Source: an uncultured Gemmatimonadota bacterium
GTDB lineage: Bacteria; Gemmatimonadota; Gemmatimonadetes; Gemmatimonadales; GWC2-71-9
DNA length: 6,449 nucleotides
Assembly (NCBI GenBank): GCA_946480845.1
Contig: CAMLLJ010000161.1
Coordinates: 1-6,449, forward strand
Reading direction: 5' to 3'
Under the pieces are notes generated by a model. The model had not been told where the DNA came from. It saw only the letters and a list, made by a program, of their open reading frames with translations, and did no database searches. Positions 1 to 6,319 of this stretch are shown piece by piece. Positions within the stretch are counted from its first letter, which is position 1; the number at the start of each line of letters is the position of its first letter. Made by a program: the position numbers and the translations under genes.

Positions 1-998
1 CTCACGCCGAGCCCGGCCGCCACGTTCTCGTAGAAGTTCTCGCCGCCCTGCAGCAGCCCCTCGAGCGTCCCGAGGAACTGGCCCGACTCGGCGCCCTGGA
101 TCACCCGGTGATCGTAGGTGCTCGTCACCGTCATGACCTTGCCGATCCCCAGCTCGCGGACCTTCTCGGGCGCGACCGTGGAGAATTCCGGCGGGTAGCC
201 GATGGCGCCGACGGCGATGATGCTCCCCTGGCCGGCCATGAGCCGAGGCACCGATGCGACGGTGCCGAGGCCGCCGGGATTGGTCAGCGTCATGGTCGCG
301 CCGGCGAAGTCGTCGGGCATCAGCCGGTTGGTGCGCGACTTCTCGACCAGTGCCTCGTAGGCCGCATGGAAGGCCCCGAAGTCCATCGCTTCCGCGTGGC
401 GGATCACCGGCACGACCAGCCCCCGCGACCCATCCTTCCGGGTCACGTCCACGGCGAGGCCGAGGTTGACCCCCTCCGGCGTGACCCGGAACGGCTGCCC
501 CTCCTGCATGGCGAGCGTATGGCCCATGACCGGATGCGTCTTCGTCGCCTCGACGATGGCGTACGCGATGAGATGCGTAAAGGAGACCTTCTCGGTCCGT
601 CCCGCCGCCTGCAGCGCCGCATTGAGCGCCTTCCGCCGCCCCTCGAGCACCCCGACCGCAAGCTCGCGGAAGGTGGTGGCCGTCGGCACGGAAAGACTCT
701 CGTTCATGTTCTGGACAAGCCGGGCAGCAGGGCCCTTGATCGGGACGGTCAGGGCGGTCGGGGCGGTCGGGACGGTCGGGCTCGAGACGGAAGCCCCGTC
801 CGCCACCCGACCGTCCTGACCGTCCTGACCGTCCCGACCGTCCCGACCGCCCTGACTGCCGTTCGGCTGAACTCCAACAATCCCGCTCTCAAACAACTCC
901 CGCCACTCCGCGCCCACCGACGCGGGGTTCTTCAGGAACTCCTCGTACATCACTTGCGCAAATCCGGCGTTGGCCGTCTCGAACACGTTCGGATCCAC
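1..998 (-). CDS. kgd: Multifunctional 2-oxoglutarate dehydrogenase/decarboxylase (E2-E1 fusion), N-terminal part
   Basis: These are the first 332 codons of a gene that runs off the left edge. Residues 1-40 resemble the helical N-terminus of 2-oxoglutarate dehydrogenase E1 (MYEEFLKNPASVGAEWRELF). Residues 45-88 are a low-complexity linker, first Gly/Asp/Arg/Gln-rich and then Pro/Thr-rich. Residues from about 89 form an E2-type acyltransferase domain with ARLVQNMNESLSVPTATTFR, VSFTHLIAYA, TLTNPGGLGTVASVPRLM and TSTYDHRVIQGAESGQF. This closely follows mycobacterial Kgd, which oxidises or decarboxylates 2-oxoglutarate in the TCA cycle; the thiamine-diphosphate E1 part would lie beyond the window. 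The catalytic-type His is H297. The usual E2 HxxxDG Asp is Gln301, as I recall for Kgd proteins generally. No lipoyl domain is present. The start is a GTG at 998, because GGGAG (1005-1009) lies 6 nt upstream. An in-frame GTG at 1037 is the alternative, and a TGA lies further upstream. The gene is divergent from the binding-protein gene. Confidence 0.93.
   Translation of the reverse strand, partial: MDPNVFETANAGFAQVMYEEFLKNPASVGAEWRELFESGIVGVQPNGSQGGRDGRDGQDGQDGRVADGASVSSPTVPTAPTALTVPIKGPAARLVQNMNESLSVPTATTFRELAVGVLEGRRKALNAALQAAGRTEKVSFTHLIAYAIVEATKTHPVMGHTLAMQEGQPFRVTPEGVNLGLAVDVTRKDGSRGLVVPVIRHAEAMDFGAFHAAYEALVEKSRTNRLMPDDFAGATMTLTNPGGLGTVASVPRLMAGQGSIIAVGAIGYPPEFSTVAPEKVRELGIGKVMTVTSTYDHRVIQGAESGQFLGTLEGLLQGGENFYENVAAGLGV
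741..856. repeat. Inverted blocks of a 9-bp GGTCGGGAC-type repeat inside the kgd linker
   Basis: On the plus strand, 741-780 carries about four copies of a 9-bp unit (consensus GGTCGGGAC with A/G variation). The segment 807-856 carries about five copies of its reverse complement. Positions 748-780 can pair with 824-856 over 33 bp with only two mismatches, both G-T. Between the blocks, GACGG (786-790) and CCGTC (796-800) form a further small hairpin with a 5-nt loop. Because the unit is 9 bp, the kgd reading frame stays open. Read in the gene's direction, one block encodes G-R/Q-D triplets and the other P-T-V/A triplets, so together they make most of the interdomain linker. The elements look like a short dispersed repeat that landed or expanded where the protein tolerates it. 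Confidence 0.85.
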
Positions 999-1159
999 GG
1001 ACTGCTCCCGCTGGCGGAGAGATATTGGCGGCCGCACGCCGCTTCTGGGGGACCCTCAAGATAATGCCGCGCTCGCACGGATGCTCCCTTGCCGAGGCGA
1101 TGCCGGCCGGGCACATTGCGGTCTTCTCCCCTGGTCACAAGCTCCTGTCAGGACTGCCG
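999..1159. promoter_or_regulatory. Divergent spacer between kgd and the binding-protein gene
   Basis: This 161-bp non-coding gap separates two divergent genes, so promoters for both should lie here by inference. The only notably AT-rich patch is AAGATAAT (1058-1065). It gives a -10-like GATAAT on the plus strand (1060-1065) and TATCTT on the minus strand (1063-1058). I see no convincing -35 partner at normal spacing for either. A second AT patch is GATATTGG (1021-1028). Ribosome sites at the two ends are clear: GGGAG for kgd and AGGA (1150-1153) for the binding protein. No operator-like palindrome stands out. Confidence 0.35.
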
Positions 1160-2257
1160 ATGCGCCGCCCGGCGATGCCATTCCATGTCGCGAGCCTCGC
1201 ACTGCTCGCGTTCGCCTGCAGCGGTCCGTCCGCGCCGCTGGTGATCGGGTTTGCCTACCCGGCCGAAGGCGCCTACCGCTTTTCGCTCGAGCTGGCCCGC
1301 CAGACGCTCGCCGCCGACGGCGGCCGCGAGGTCACCATCCGCCTGCCGCACTTCGATGCCGCGCCGCCCGACGACTTCGAGCTGCGCCAGGCCCAGGAGC
1401 TGGCCGCGATCCCGGGGATCAGCGCCATCGTCGGCCACGGCTCGAGCGGCAGCTCGCTCGCCGCCGCCCCGGTCTACAACGACTCGGGCCTGCCCCACCT
1501 GAACGCGCTCGCCACCTCCCGGCTGCTGGCGCGCTCGGGGCCGTGGACCTTCTCGCTCATACCCGACGACGCGTCCGAGGGGGCGTTCATCGCCGGGTTC
1601 GCGGCGGAGCAGCTGGGCGCGCGCACGGCCTCGATCATCTACGTGAACGACGGCTACGGCACCGGCCTCCGGTTCGGGAGCGCGGCGGCCTTCGCGGGCC
1701 GCGGCGTCACCGTGCTCGACCAGGCGCCCATCGACGGCGACTCCGACCTCGAAGTCACCCTGCGCGCCATGCTGCTCCACGGCGCGCCCGACGTGCTGGT
1801 GGTCGCCGCGCGGGTGGCGCAGTCGGCGGCCATCGCGCGGCTGGTGCAGCGCCTGTCGCCAGCCACCCGGGTGATCGTGGGCGACGGCGCGCTGGTGCTT
1901 CCCGCGCTCGCCGACAGCGCAGGCCCCGCCGCCGGCACCATCCACATCGTCTCGTTCTGGCTCCCCGACTCGGCGCCCCCGGTGCGCGATTTCGTGGCGC
2001 GCTTCGAGCGGCTCGCGGGCCGCGCGCCGACGGCGTTCGACGCGCTCAACTACGATGCGCTAATGCTCGCCGCCACCGCCGCGCGCGCCGGTGGCGGCAA
2101 CCGCGCGCGGGTAGCCGACTGGCTGCGGCGCCTGGGCGCCGGCGCGCCGGAATACCAGGGCGTGAGCGGGCCGATCTCCTTCACCACGCGGCCGCGCGCC
2201 GGCATGATCATGGCCCGGCTGGAGAACCGGCAGGCGGTCGCGGCGGTGCCGCGGTGA
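1160..2257 (+). CDS. Type I periplasmic binding protein (Leu/Ile/Val-binding family), putative lipoprotein
   Basis: The predicted protein has 365 residues. Residues 1-20 look like a lipoprotein signal: MRR, a hydrophobic stretch and LLAFAC with Cys20, although Phe at -2 and Ala at -3 make the lipobox imperfect. The mature part has the type I binding-protein fold typical of branched-chain amino-acid ABC receptors. Visible elements are VIGFAYP at 28-34, the first-lobe loop VGHGSSGSSLAAAPVYNDSG (91-110) leading to LPHLNALATS, the inter-lobe IIYVNDGYGTGL (159-170), and ALNYDALMLA near 294-303. The ligand cannot be deduced. I chose the ATG at 1160 because AGGA lies 6 nt upstream and the signal peptide starts there; the frame is open further upstream without recognisable protein. 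No permease or ATPase gene is next to it. The stop overlaps the start of the downstream hybrid histidine kinase, so this is more likely a sensor subunit than a transport receptor. Confidence 0.85.
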   Translation: MRRPAMPFHVASLALLAFACSGPSAPLVIGFAYPAEGAYRFSLELARQTLAADGGREVTIRLPHFDAAPPDDFELRQAQELAAIPGISAIVGHGSSGSSLAAAPVYNDSGLPHLNALATSRLLARSGPWTFSLIPDDASEGAFIAGFAAEQLGARTASIIYVNDGYGTGLRFGSAAAFAGRGVTVLDQAPIDGDSDLEVTLRAMLLHGAPDVLVVAARVAQSAAIARLVQRLSPATRVIVGDGALVLPALADSAGPAAGTIHIVSFWLPDSAPPVRDFVARFERLAGRAPTAFDALNYDALMLAATAARAGGGNRARVADWLRRLGAGAPEYQGVSGPISFTTRPRAGMIMARLENRQAVAAVPR

Positions 2258-4140
2258 TCCCGGCCTGGCTCGGGATCCGGCCCATCCGGCTCCGCGAGCT
2301 CGCGTTCTTCGCGGCGGCCGGTGTCGTCGCCTATCTCGCGAGCTTCGCCATCTATCTCGCGGTGAGCGTCGCGCCCCGGGCCGAGCGGCTCCGCCAGGAC
2401 ACCCGGCCGGTGCTCGCCATCTTCGAGCAGCTCTCCACCCGCACCGGCCGGCTGGAGCGCGCGGTCGCGGACGCCCGGCGCGTGATGGCGGGGACCGACT
2501 CCTCGGCAATCGACAGCCTGCGCGCCTTCCTGGCCCAGGCGGGCAGCGTCCGCGCCGCGCCCTCCGACTACGCTCCGGACACCCTCCGTGTGCTGCTCGG
2601 GCGCTCCGCCCTCCTCGGCAGCACGATCGAGACCCGGCTGTACGAGCTGGTCGCCAACCTCGAGCTGGGGCGGCCCCGGGACGCGGCGCGCCTGCTCGAC
2701 CGGGTGGACTCGATCCACGGGGCGATGACCCAGGTGCTGGTGGACGCGGAGCGCGTCGGCCTCGACGAGCTGACCACCCGCGAGGCGGCGCTCGGCCTGG
2801 CCGTCGAGACGGCGGTCCGCACGGCGAGCTGGTGGGCGGCCCTCTCGGTGGTGCTGGTGGTGATGCTGCTGGTGAGCATCGCCCGGCTGGTGCAGCGCCC
2901 GCTCGCGCAGCTCGAGGACGGGCTGGAGCAGGTCGCGCGCGGCGACCTCAATGCGCGCGTCGAGGTCCAGCGCGACGACGAGATCGGCGCGCTCGCGTCC
3001 CATTTCAACGAGATGACCAGCGTGCTCCGCTCCCGCGCCGAGGAGCAGGGGCGCTTCGCCGCGGCGGGCCAGCTCATCGCCGGCGTGGCGCACGAGGTGA
3101 ACAACCCGCTCATGGCGATCGCGTCGGTCACCGACACGCGCCTCGACGATCCGGAGCTGGGCGAGGAGCTGCGCGGCGAGCTGCTGCAGATCCGCCGCCA
3201 GGCCCGCCGCGCGGGCAAGCTCCTTTCCGGCCTCCTGCGCTTCGTCCGCTCCGAGGCGCCGCCCGGCACCAGCCTGCAGCTCAACGACGTGCTGCGCAGC
3301 GCCACCGACCTGGTCTCCTACCGCTTCGGCGTGGAGGAGATCACCCTGGAGGAGCAGCTCGACCCCGCGCTCCCGCCGGCGCTGGGAGCGCCGGGCCGGC
3401 TGGAGCAGGTCTTCGTGAACCTGCTGAGCAACGCCGCCGACGCCATGTACCAGGCGCCGGGGCGGCGGCTGCTCAGGATCGAAACGTGGAGCGACGGAGG
3501 CCATGTGTACGCCGCGGTCGGCGATACCGGCCCCGGCGTGGCGCCGGCGATGCGCCAGCGCCTGTTCCACCCCTTCGCCACCACCAAGGGGGCGAGCGGC
3601 ACCGGGCTCGGGCTCTACATCTCGCGGCAGATCGTACGGGAGGCGGGAGGGGAGCTCGAGTTCGAGCCGAGGCCGGGGGAGACGCGCTTCGTGGTGCGGA
3701 TGCCGGCGGCTCCCCTGCCGGTGCCGCCGCCCGCGGCGGCCGTGCCGGCACCGCCCGCGGCGAATGGGGCCGGGCTCGAGGGGACGCGCGTCCTCGTGGT
3801 GGACGACGAGGACGCCGTGCGCGGGCCGATCGTCAAGTACCTCCGGCGGCGCGGCGCCGTCGTGTTCGAGGCGCGGGACGGGCACGAGGGCTACGAGGGC
3901 GCCCTCCGCGAGCAGCCCGGCGCCATCATCGCCGACCTGCGCATGCCACGGCTCGACGGCGTGGGCCTCTACGCGGCGCTCCGCGCGGCGCGGCCCGACC
4001 TCGCCGACCGCACCATCATCCTCTCCGGCGACCTGAGCCAGCTGGGCGCCGCGTTTCCCGTGCCGGAGAGCCGTGTGCTGGTGAAGCCGGCCGAGCTCCG
4101 GGAGATCGAGGCCGCCATCATCGCCGTCACCCGCGGATGA
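2254..4140 (+). CDS. Membrane-bound hybrid histidine kinase with C-terminal receiver domain
   Basis: The protein has 628 residues and starts at a GTG whose last bases share GTGA with the stop of the binding-protein gene, indicating translational coupling. Domain order: TM1 about 17-39; a periplasmic domain about 40-190, rich in charged helices and without a PAS or Cache signature I can recognise; TM2 about 191-213; HAMP about 211-263; a HisKA helix with phospho-acceptor His280 in GVAHEVNNPL; HATPase_c with the N-box LLSNAADAM (Asn393), G1 DTGPG (424-428), the FATTKG lid start and G2 GTGLGL (449-454); a Pro/Ala linker (484-505); and a receiver domain (about 511-628) with acidic pair Asp517/Asp518, acceptor Asp561 in IIADLRMP, Ser591 and Lys611. 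All catalytic motifs are intact. A terminal receiver usually passes phosphate to an HPt protein or damps the kinase, and no HPt or DNA-binding regulator is visible here. The all-helical sensor domain plus a binding-protein partner resembles TorS/TorT. The longer upstream open frame (from 970) is antisense-type noise. Confidence 0.94.
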   Translation: MIPAWLGIRPIRLRELAFFAAAGVVAYLASFAIYLAVSVAPRAERLRQDTRPVLAIFEQLSTRTGRLERAVADARRVMAGTDSSAIDSLRAFLAQAGSVRAAPSDYAPDTLRVLLGRSALLGSTIETRLYELVANLELGRPRDAARLLDRVDSIHGAMTQVLVDAERVGLDELTTREAALGLAVETAVRTASWWAALSVVLVVMLLVSIARLVQRPLAQLEDGLEQVARGDLNARVEVQRDDEIGALASHFNEMTSVLRSRAEEQGRFAAAGQLIAGVAHEVNNPLMAIASVTDTRLDDPELGEELRGELLQIRRQARRAGKLLSGLLRFVRSEAPPGTSLQLNDVLRSATDLVSYRFGVEEITLEEQLDPALPPALGAPGRLEQVFVNLLSNAADAMYQAPGRRLLRIETWSDGGHVYAAVGDTGPGVAPAMRQRLFHPFATTKGASGTGLGLYISRQIVREAGGELEFEPRPGETRFVVRMPAAPLPVPPPAAAVPAPPAANGAGLEGTRVLVVDDEDAVRGPIVKYLRRRGAVVFEARDGHEGYEGALREQPGAIIADLRMPRLDGVGLYAALRAARPDLADRTIILSGDLSQLGAAFPVPESRVLVKPAELREIEAAIIAVTRG

Positions 4141-4159
4141 CCCGCTAGACCGTCCGCGG
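4131..4159. terminator. Stem-loop spanning the two convergent stop codons
   Basis: CCGCGGATG (4131-4139) pairs with CGTCCGCGG (4151-4159): nine pairs, one a T-G wobble, with an 11-nt loop. The structure covers the TGA of the histidine kinase (4138-4140) and the TAG of glpD (4147-4145), which are separated by only 4 bp. It is symmetric and could act on transcripts from both sides. No T-tract follows on either strand, so it is not a standard intrinsic terminator, and chance pairing in GC-rich DNA is possible. Confidence 0.35.
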
Positions 4160-5728
4160 CTCCCCGGCCACGAAGTCGCGATAGCGCCGCGCCTCCTCCG
4201 CGACGCGCTCCGGTCCCCAGCCGAACTCCTCGCCCAGCAGCTCCGCCACCCTGGCGGCCGCGCGCACGCCGCGGTCCCGGGTTTCGTAGTAGAGGTGGAT
4301 GCGCCGCACCAGCACGTCCTCGACCGTCAGGGCCAGCTCGCGCCGGACCGCGTGCAGCACTTCGGCCTCGATCGCGCAGTGCGCCGGGTGGAGCAGCTCG
4401 AAGCGCGAGCGGTCCGCCGTTCCCAGGTTGTAGATCCCGGCGGTCTCGGTCCCGTAGAGTGCCACGAGGTGCTCCACCACCGACGCCGGGAGACCAAGCT
4501 CGATGCCGCGGCGGCGGAACGGCTCCAGCTCGGCGGTCTCGCCGCCCGGGAGCGGCTCGGTGTCGGTCGGCGGCCGGGGCCTGCGCTCGCCGAGCCGCGC
4601 CGAGGCGCGGTCCACGGCCTCGGCCGCCATGGAGCGGCAGGTGGTGAGCTTGCCGCCGGCCACCGTGATCATCCCGGCGGCCCCGATGACGATCGCATGC
4701 TCGCGCGAGACCGACGACGCATCCGCGCCCTCCCGGCCCGCAAGCAGCGGGCGGAGGCCGGCCCAGGTCACCCGCACGTCGTCCTCGGTGAGGTGGGCCC
4801 CGGGAAAGCGGGCGTTGACCGAGCGCAGCAGGTAGACGAGGTCCTCGCCGCTGGCGCGGACGTGGTCGGGCGGATCGCCGTCGTCGGTGTCGGTGGTGCC
4901 GATGTAGGAGAGGTCGCCCCACGGCAGCACGAACATGACGCGCCCGTCGATCGGGCTCAGGAAGGCGATGGCGTCGTTGTGGCCGATCCGCTCGCGCGCC
5001 ACCATGACGTGGACGCCCTTGGTGGGGCGGAGCAGCGGCTTCGCCGTCGGGTCCTCGAGCCGGCGGAGCTGGTCCACCCAGGGGCCGGTCGCGTTCACCA
5101 CCACCCGCGCGGCGACGGTGCCGCGCGCGCCGGTGCGCGCATCCTCCACCTCGGCGCCCGAGAGCCGGCCGTCCTGCCGGGTCAGCGCGCGCACCCGGAG
5201 ATGGCTGCCGACGCGCGCGCCGTGCTCGACCGCGCTCCGGGCCATGGCGATCACCAGGCGCGCGTCGTCACACTGGGCATCCACGTAGCGCACGGCGCCG
5301 TGCAGCCCGCGCTCGCGCAGCATCGGCTCCAGCGTGAGCGCGCCGCGCTTGCCGAGGATGCGGTGCCGGCCCACATTGCGGAACTGGGCGAGCAGATTGT
5401 AGAGCGCGACGCCCGCGGCCAGTTTCCAGAGCGGCACGCGGTCGCCATCGTGCACCGGAAAGACGAAGTCGAGCGGCCGCACAAGGTGCGGCGCGATGCG
5501 CAGGAGGGTGCGCCGCTCGCGAAGCGCCTCGAGGACGAGCCCGAGGCGCCCCTGCTCGAGGTAGCGCAGGCCCCCGTGCACCAGCCGGCTCGAGCGCGAG
5601 CTGGTGCCGGCGGCGAGGTCTCCGGCGTCCACCAGGACGGTGCGCCACCCGCGCATCGCGGCATCGCGCGCAATCGCGGCCCCGGTGATGCCGCCGCCGA
5701 TCACCAGCAGGTCCGCCGGCTCCGCCAC
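4145..5728 (-). CDS. glpD: Aerobic FAD-dependent glycerol-3-phosphate dehydrogenase
   Basis: This flavoenzyme oxidises sn-glycerol-3-phosphate to dihydroxyacetone phosphate and feeds electrons to the quinone pool at the membrane. From the GTG at 5728 it has 527 residues, the usual family size. The FAD-binding Rossmann motif is DLLVIGGGITGAAIARD (6-22), followed by the GlpD signature SSRSSRLVHGGLRYLE (43-58). Further family blocks are VVNATGPWVD, RPTKGVHVMV, LSYIGTTDTDDGDPP, VTWAGLRPLLAG and MITVAGGKLTTCRSMA. The C-terminal domain has AIEAEVLHAVRRELALTVEDVL-type helices and ends in GEPRTV. The start is uncertain. Homology-like sequence (RRSSLDEL) continues upstream of the GTG, but no ATG, GTG or TTG is in frame until GTGs at 5821 and 5827, which would overlap the divergent methyltransferase gene. 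No glpF or glpK is in the window. The gene converges on the kinase gene. Confidence 0.95.
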   Translation of the reverse strand: MAEPADLLVIGGGITGAAIARDAAMRGWRTVLVDAGDLAAGTSSRSSRLVHGGLRYLEQGRLGLVLEALRERRTLLRIAPHLVRPLDFVFPVHDGDRVPLWKLAAGVALYNLLAQFRNVGRHRILGKRGALTLEPMLRERGLHGAVRYVDAQCDDARLVIAMARSAVEHGARVGSHLRVRALTRQDGRLSGAEVEDARTGARGTVAARVVVNATGPWVDQLRRLEDPTAKPLLRPTKGVHVMVARERIGHNDAIAFLSPIDGRVMFVLPWGDLSYIGTTDTDDGDPPDHVRASGEDLVYLLRSVNARFPGAHLTEDDVRVTWAGLRPLLAGREGADASSVSREHAIVIGAAGMITVAGGKLTTCRSMAAEAVDRASARLGERRPRPPTDTEPLPGGETAELEPFRRRGIELGLPASVVEHLVALYGTETAGIYNLGTADRSRFELLHPAHCAIEAEVLHAVRRELALTVEDVLVRRIHLYYETRDRGVRAAARVAELLGEEFGWGPERVAEEARRYRDFVAGEPRTV

Positions 5729-5753
5729 CAGCTCGTCGAGTGAGGAACGCCGC

Positions 5754-5758
5754 GAGGA
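5754..5758 (+). promoter_or_regulatory. Ribosome binding site that favours a GTG start for the methyltransferase
   Basis: GAGGA touches the ATG at 5759 but sits 6 nt before the in-frame GTG at 5765, which is the normal spacing. A second GAGGA at 5742-5746 lies 12 nt before the ATG, which is long. The two starts differ by only two residues. Confidence 0.5.
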
Positions 5759-6307
5759 ATGAACGTGTCGCTGCCCCCGATCGCCGCCGCGCCCCGCGCC
5801 AGCACCTGGTTCGCCTGGCACGCTCACCGCATCACCCCCGGGATGCGGGTGCTCGATCTCGCCGGCGGGGATGGCCGCCACGCGGTCGCTGCCGCCGAGC
5901 TCGGGGCCGACGTGCTGCTGGTGGACCGCGACGAGGCGGCGCTCGCCGCGGCGACGGGGCTCGCCGAGGCGCGCAAGGTGAAGATCGCGACGCGCGCCCT
6001 CGACCTGGAGGGTGCGTGGCCCGACCTCGGCGTTTTTGATGCGGTTCTCGTCTTCAATTATCTTGACCGGTCCCGGGTGGGCGACGTGACGGCGCGCGTC
6101 GGGCCGCGCGGCCTGCTGATGATGGAAACGTTCCTCGACAGCCAGCCCTCCTTCGGCTGGGGCCCGACCAGCGAGCAGCACCTGCTCCGGCCCGGCGAGA
6201 TCGCGCGGCTGGTGGCCCCGCTCACGGTGCTCCACGGCCGCGAGGTCCTGGAGCCGGTGGACGCCAACCGCTGGCGCGCCGTCGCCGCCGTACTCGCGAG
6301 CAGGTAG
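5759..6307 (+). CDS. Small class I SAM-dependent methyltransferase
   Basis: The protein has 182 residues and consists of one Rossmann-type methyltransferase domain. Motif I is VLDLAGGDGRH (31-41). The acidic ribose-binding residue is Asp56 at the end of the second strand (VLLVDRD), then ALDLEG with Asp82, and motif IV FDAVLVFNYLDR (93-104). The segment ETFLDSQPSFGWGP (123-136) followed by LLRPGEI resembles the TehB-like group of small methyltransferases. The substrate cannot be predicted. Two starts are possible: ATG at 5759, used here, or GTG at 5765. The GTG has the better ribosome site, since GAGGA (5754-5758) ends 6 nt before it but directly abuts the ATG. The gene is head-to-head with glpD, 30 bp apart, and 12 bp upstream of the thiolase gene, with which it probably shares a transcript. 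Confidence 0.85.
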   Translation: MNVSLPPIAAAPRASTWFAWHAHRITPGMRVLDLAGGDGRHAVAAAELGADVLLVDRDEAALAAATGLAEARKVKIATRALDLEGAWPDLGVFDAVLVFNYLDRSRVGDVTARVGPRGLLMMETFLDSQPSFGWGPTSEQHLLRPGEIARLVAPLTVLHGREVLEPVDANRWRAVAAVLASR

Positions 6308-6319
6308 GATACCACCACT

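Noticed and set aside
741..856. CRISPR array
   Set aside because: The units are 9 bp, contiguous without spacers, in both orientations and inside a coding frame.
108..1064. Plus-strand 318-codon open frame across the kgd region
   Set aside because: The minus strand carries clear Kgd sequence over 1-998; the plus frame shows no recognisable motif and ends in repeat-derived Val/Leu-Thr runs.
1105..1125. Small palindrome TGCCGGCCGGGCA in the divergent spacer as an operator
   Set aside because: It is only a four-base stem around a GC palindrome, as expected by chance in this composition.
970..2253. Open plus-strand frame continuous with the histidine kinase, suggesting a 1056-residue protein
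   Set aside because: The upstream part is Arg/Ala/Gly-rich shadow translation of the binding-protein gene in another frame; recognisable kinase sequence begins at the GTG at 2254.
2050..3885. 611-codon minus-strand open frame opposite the kinase
   Set aside because: Its composition is low-complexity His/Arg/Ala/Gly typical of antisense frames in GC-rich genes, with no domain, and the plus-strand kinase is intact.
4295..5743. 482-codon plus-strand open frame opposite glpD
   Set aside because: It is a shadow of glpD with no motifs, while glpD is complete with all family blocks.
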